From Erysipelotrichia bacterium (GTDB lineage: Bacteria; Bacillota_I; Bacilli_A; Erysipelotrichales; Erysipelotrichaceae), in the NCBI GenBank assembly GCA_009929095.1, contig SABF01000108.1, forward strand, positions 1 through 5,735: a stretch of DNA of 5,735 nt, given 5' to 3'. Positions 5,549 through 5,735 of the stretch are shown here, one piece after another; positions within the stretch are counted from its first letter, which is position 1; each line of letters starts with the position of its first letter. Under the pieces are notes generated by a model that was not told the DNA's origin, searched no databases, and saw only the letters and a program-made list of their open reading frames with translations. A program made the position numbers and the translations under genes.

Positions 5549-5735
5549 TCGCCAGTTTTGTTCCTTTCGTGTTTCGCCCTCAGCTGACCGCACGCTGCAT
5601 CAATATCATCTCCGTGCTTTGTTCTCAGGGTTGCCTTTACTCCATGCTTCATAATCTGATCATAGAAATGCAGTGAAGTTCTTGCATCAGTTGTTTTGTA
5701 TCCATTTTCATCTACTTCATTATATGGAATAAGAT
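5545..5735 (-). CDS. rlmN: 23S rRNA (adenine2503-C2)-methyltransferase RlmN, C-terminal 62 residues (5' end outside window)
   Basis: The minus strand from the right edge reads LIPYNEVDENGYKTTDARTS, then a helix and HGVKATLRTKHGDDIDAACGQL before TGA at 5547-5545. IPYNEV, the (V)T(L)R segment and GxDIDAACGQL are hallmarks of the C-terminal end of RlmN, a radical-SAM enzyme that methylates C2 of A2503 in 23S rRNA and of A37 in some tRNAs. The cysteine in AACGQL corresponds to the methyl-carrying catalytic Cys (Cys355 in E. coli), so the enzyme end is intact. The radical-SAM CxxxCxxC site and the second catalytic Cys lie outside the window. A charged tail (AKHERNKTGE) follows. The stop overlaps the phosphatase ATG as ATGA. 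rlmN directly upstream of the phosphatase-kinase pair is the conserved Firmicutes order. The operon promoter must be further right. Confidence 0.95.
   Translation of the reverse strand, partial: LIPYNEVDENGYKTTDARTSLHFYDQIMKHGVKATLRTKHGDDIDAACGQLRAKHERNKTGE

Noticed and set aside
1..5735. Mobile element, CRISPR array, defence system, tRNA or other accessory island
   Set aside because: No transposase, integrase, spaced direct repeats or tRNA-like cloverleaf was seen. Gene order is conserved housekeeping with almost no spare sequence.

Overview
The window looks like chromosomal core-genome sequence from a low- to moderate-GC Firmicute. The main evidence is the minus-strand gene order rlmN, PP2C phosphatase, PASTA-domain Ser/Thr kinase, rsgA, rpe, thiN, with a convergent rpmB just beyond. 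This is the order known from the Bacillus subtilis yloN-prpC-prkC-rsgA-rpe-thiN-rpmB region. No spoVM-like ORF lies between thiN and rpmB. The gene beyond rpmB is FtsA-like rather than yloU. The L28 tail and the divergent FtsA-like protein recall Erysipelotrichia-type lineages, but that placement is recollection and inference, not shown here.

Layout from left to right: bases 1-404 hold the first 134 codons of a minus-strand FtsA-like gene that runs off the left edge. Bases 405-654 are a 250-bp divergent intergenic region with candidate promoters for both directions and several dyads. The most notable dyad is a hairpin-forming inverted repeat just upstream of the rpmB Shine-Dalgarno. rpmB (L28) occupies 655-885 on the plus strand. 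A compact hairpin at 905-922, flanked by A- and T-rich tracts, separates rpmB from thiN and can terminate transcription both ways. From 929 to the right edge the minus strand is one tightly packed operon. In transcription order it is rlmN (3' end only), PP2C phosphatase, PASTA kinase, rsgA, rpe, thiN. Four of its five junctions overlap (ATGA three times, 8 nt once) and the fifth is a 13-nt gap, which suggests translational coupling and a single transcript whose promoter lies outside the window.

The phosphatase and kinase form the usual antagonistic pair that reads cell-wall or muropeptide state through extracellular PASTA domains. rlmN and rsgA act on 23S rRNA methylation and 30S maturation. 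rpe and thiN serve the pentose phosphate pathway and thiamine pyrophosphate supply. I found no mobile element, CRISPR array, tRNA or rRNA, and no convincing previously undescribed system. The best leads are the dyads and hairpin in the 405-654 region, the altered nucleotide-binding motif of the FtsA-like protein, and two corrected start sites (rsgA, phosphatase) plus one for rpmB.
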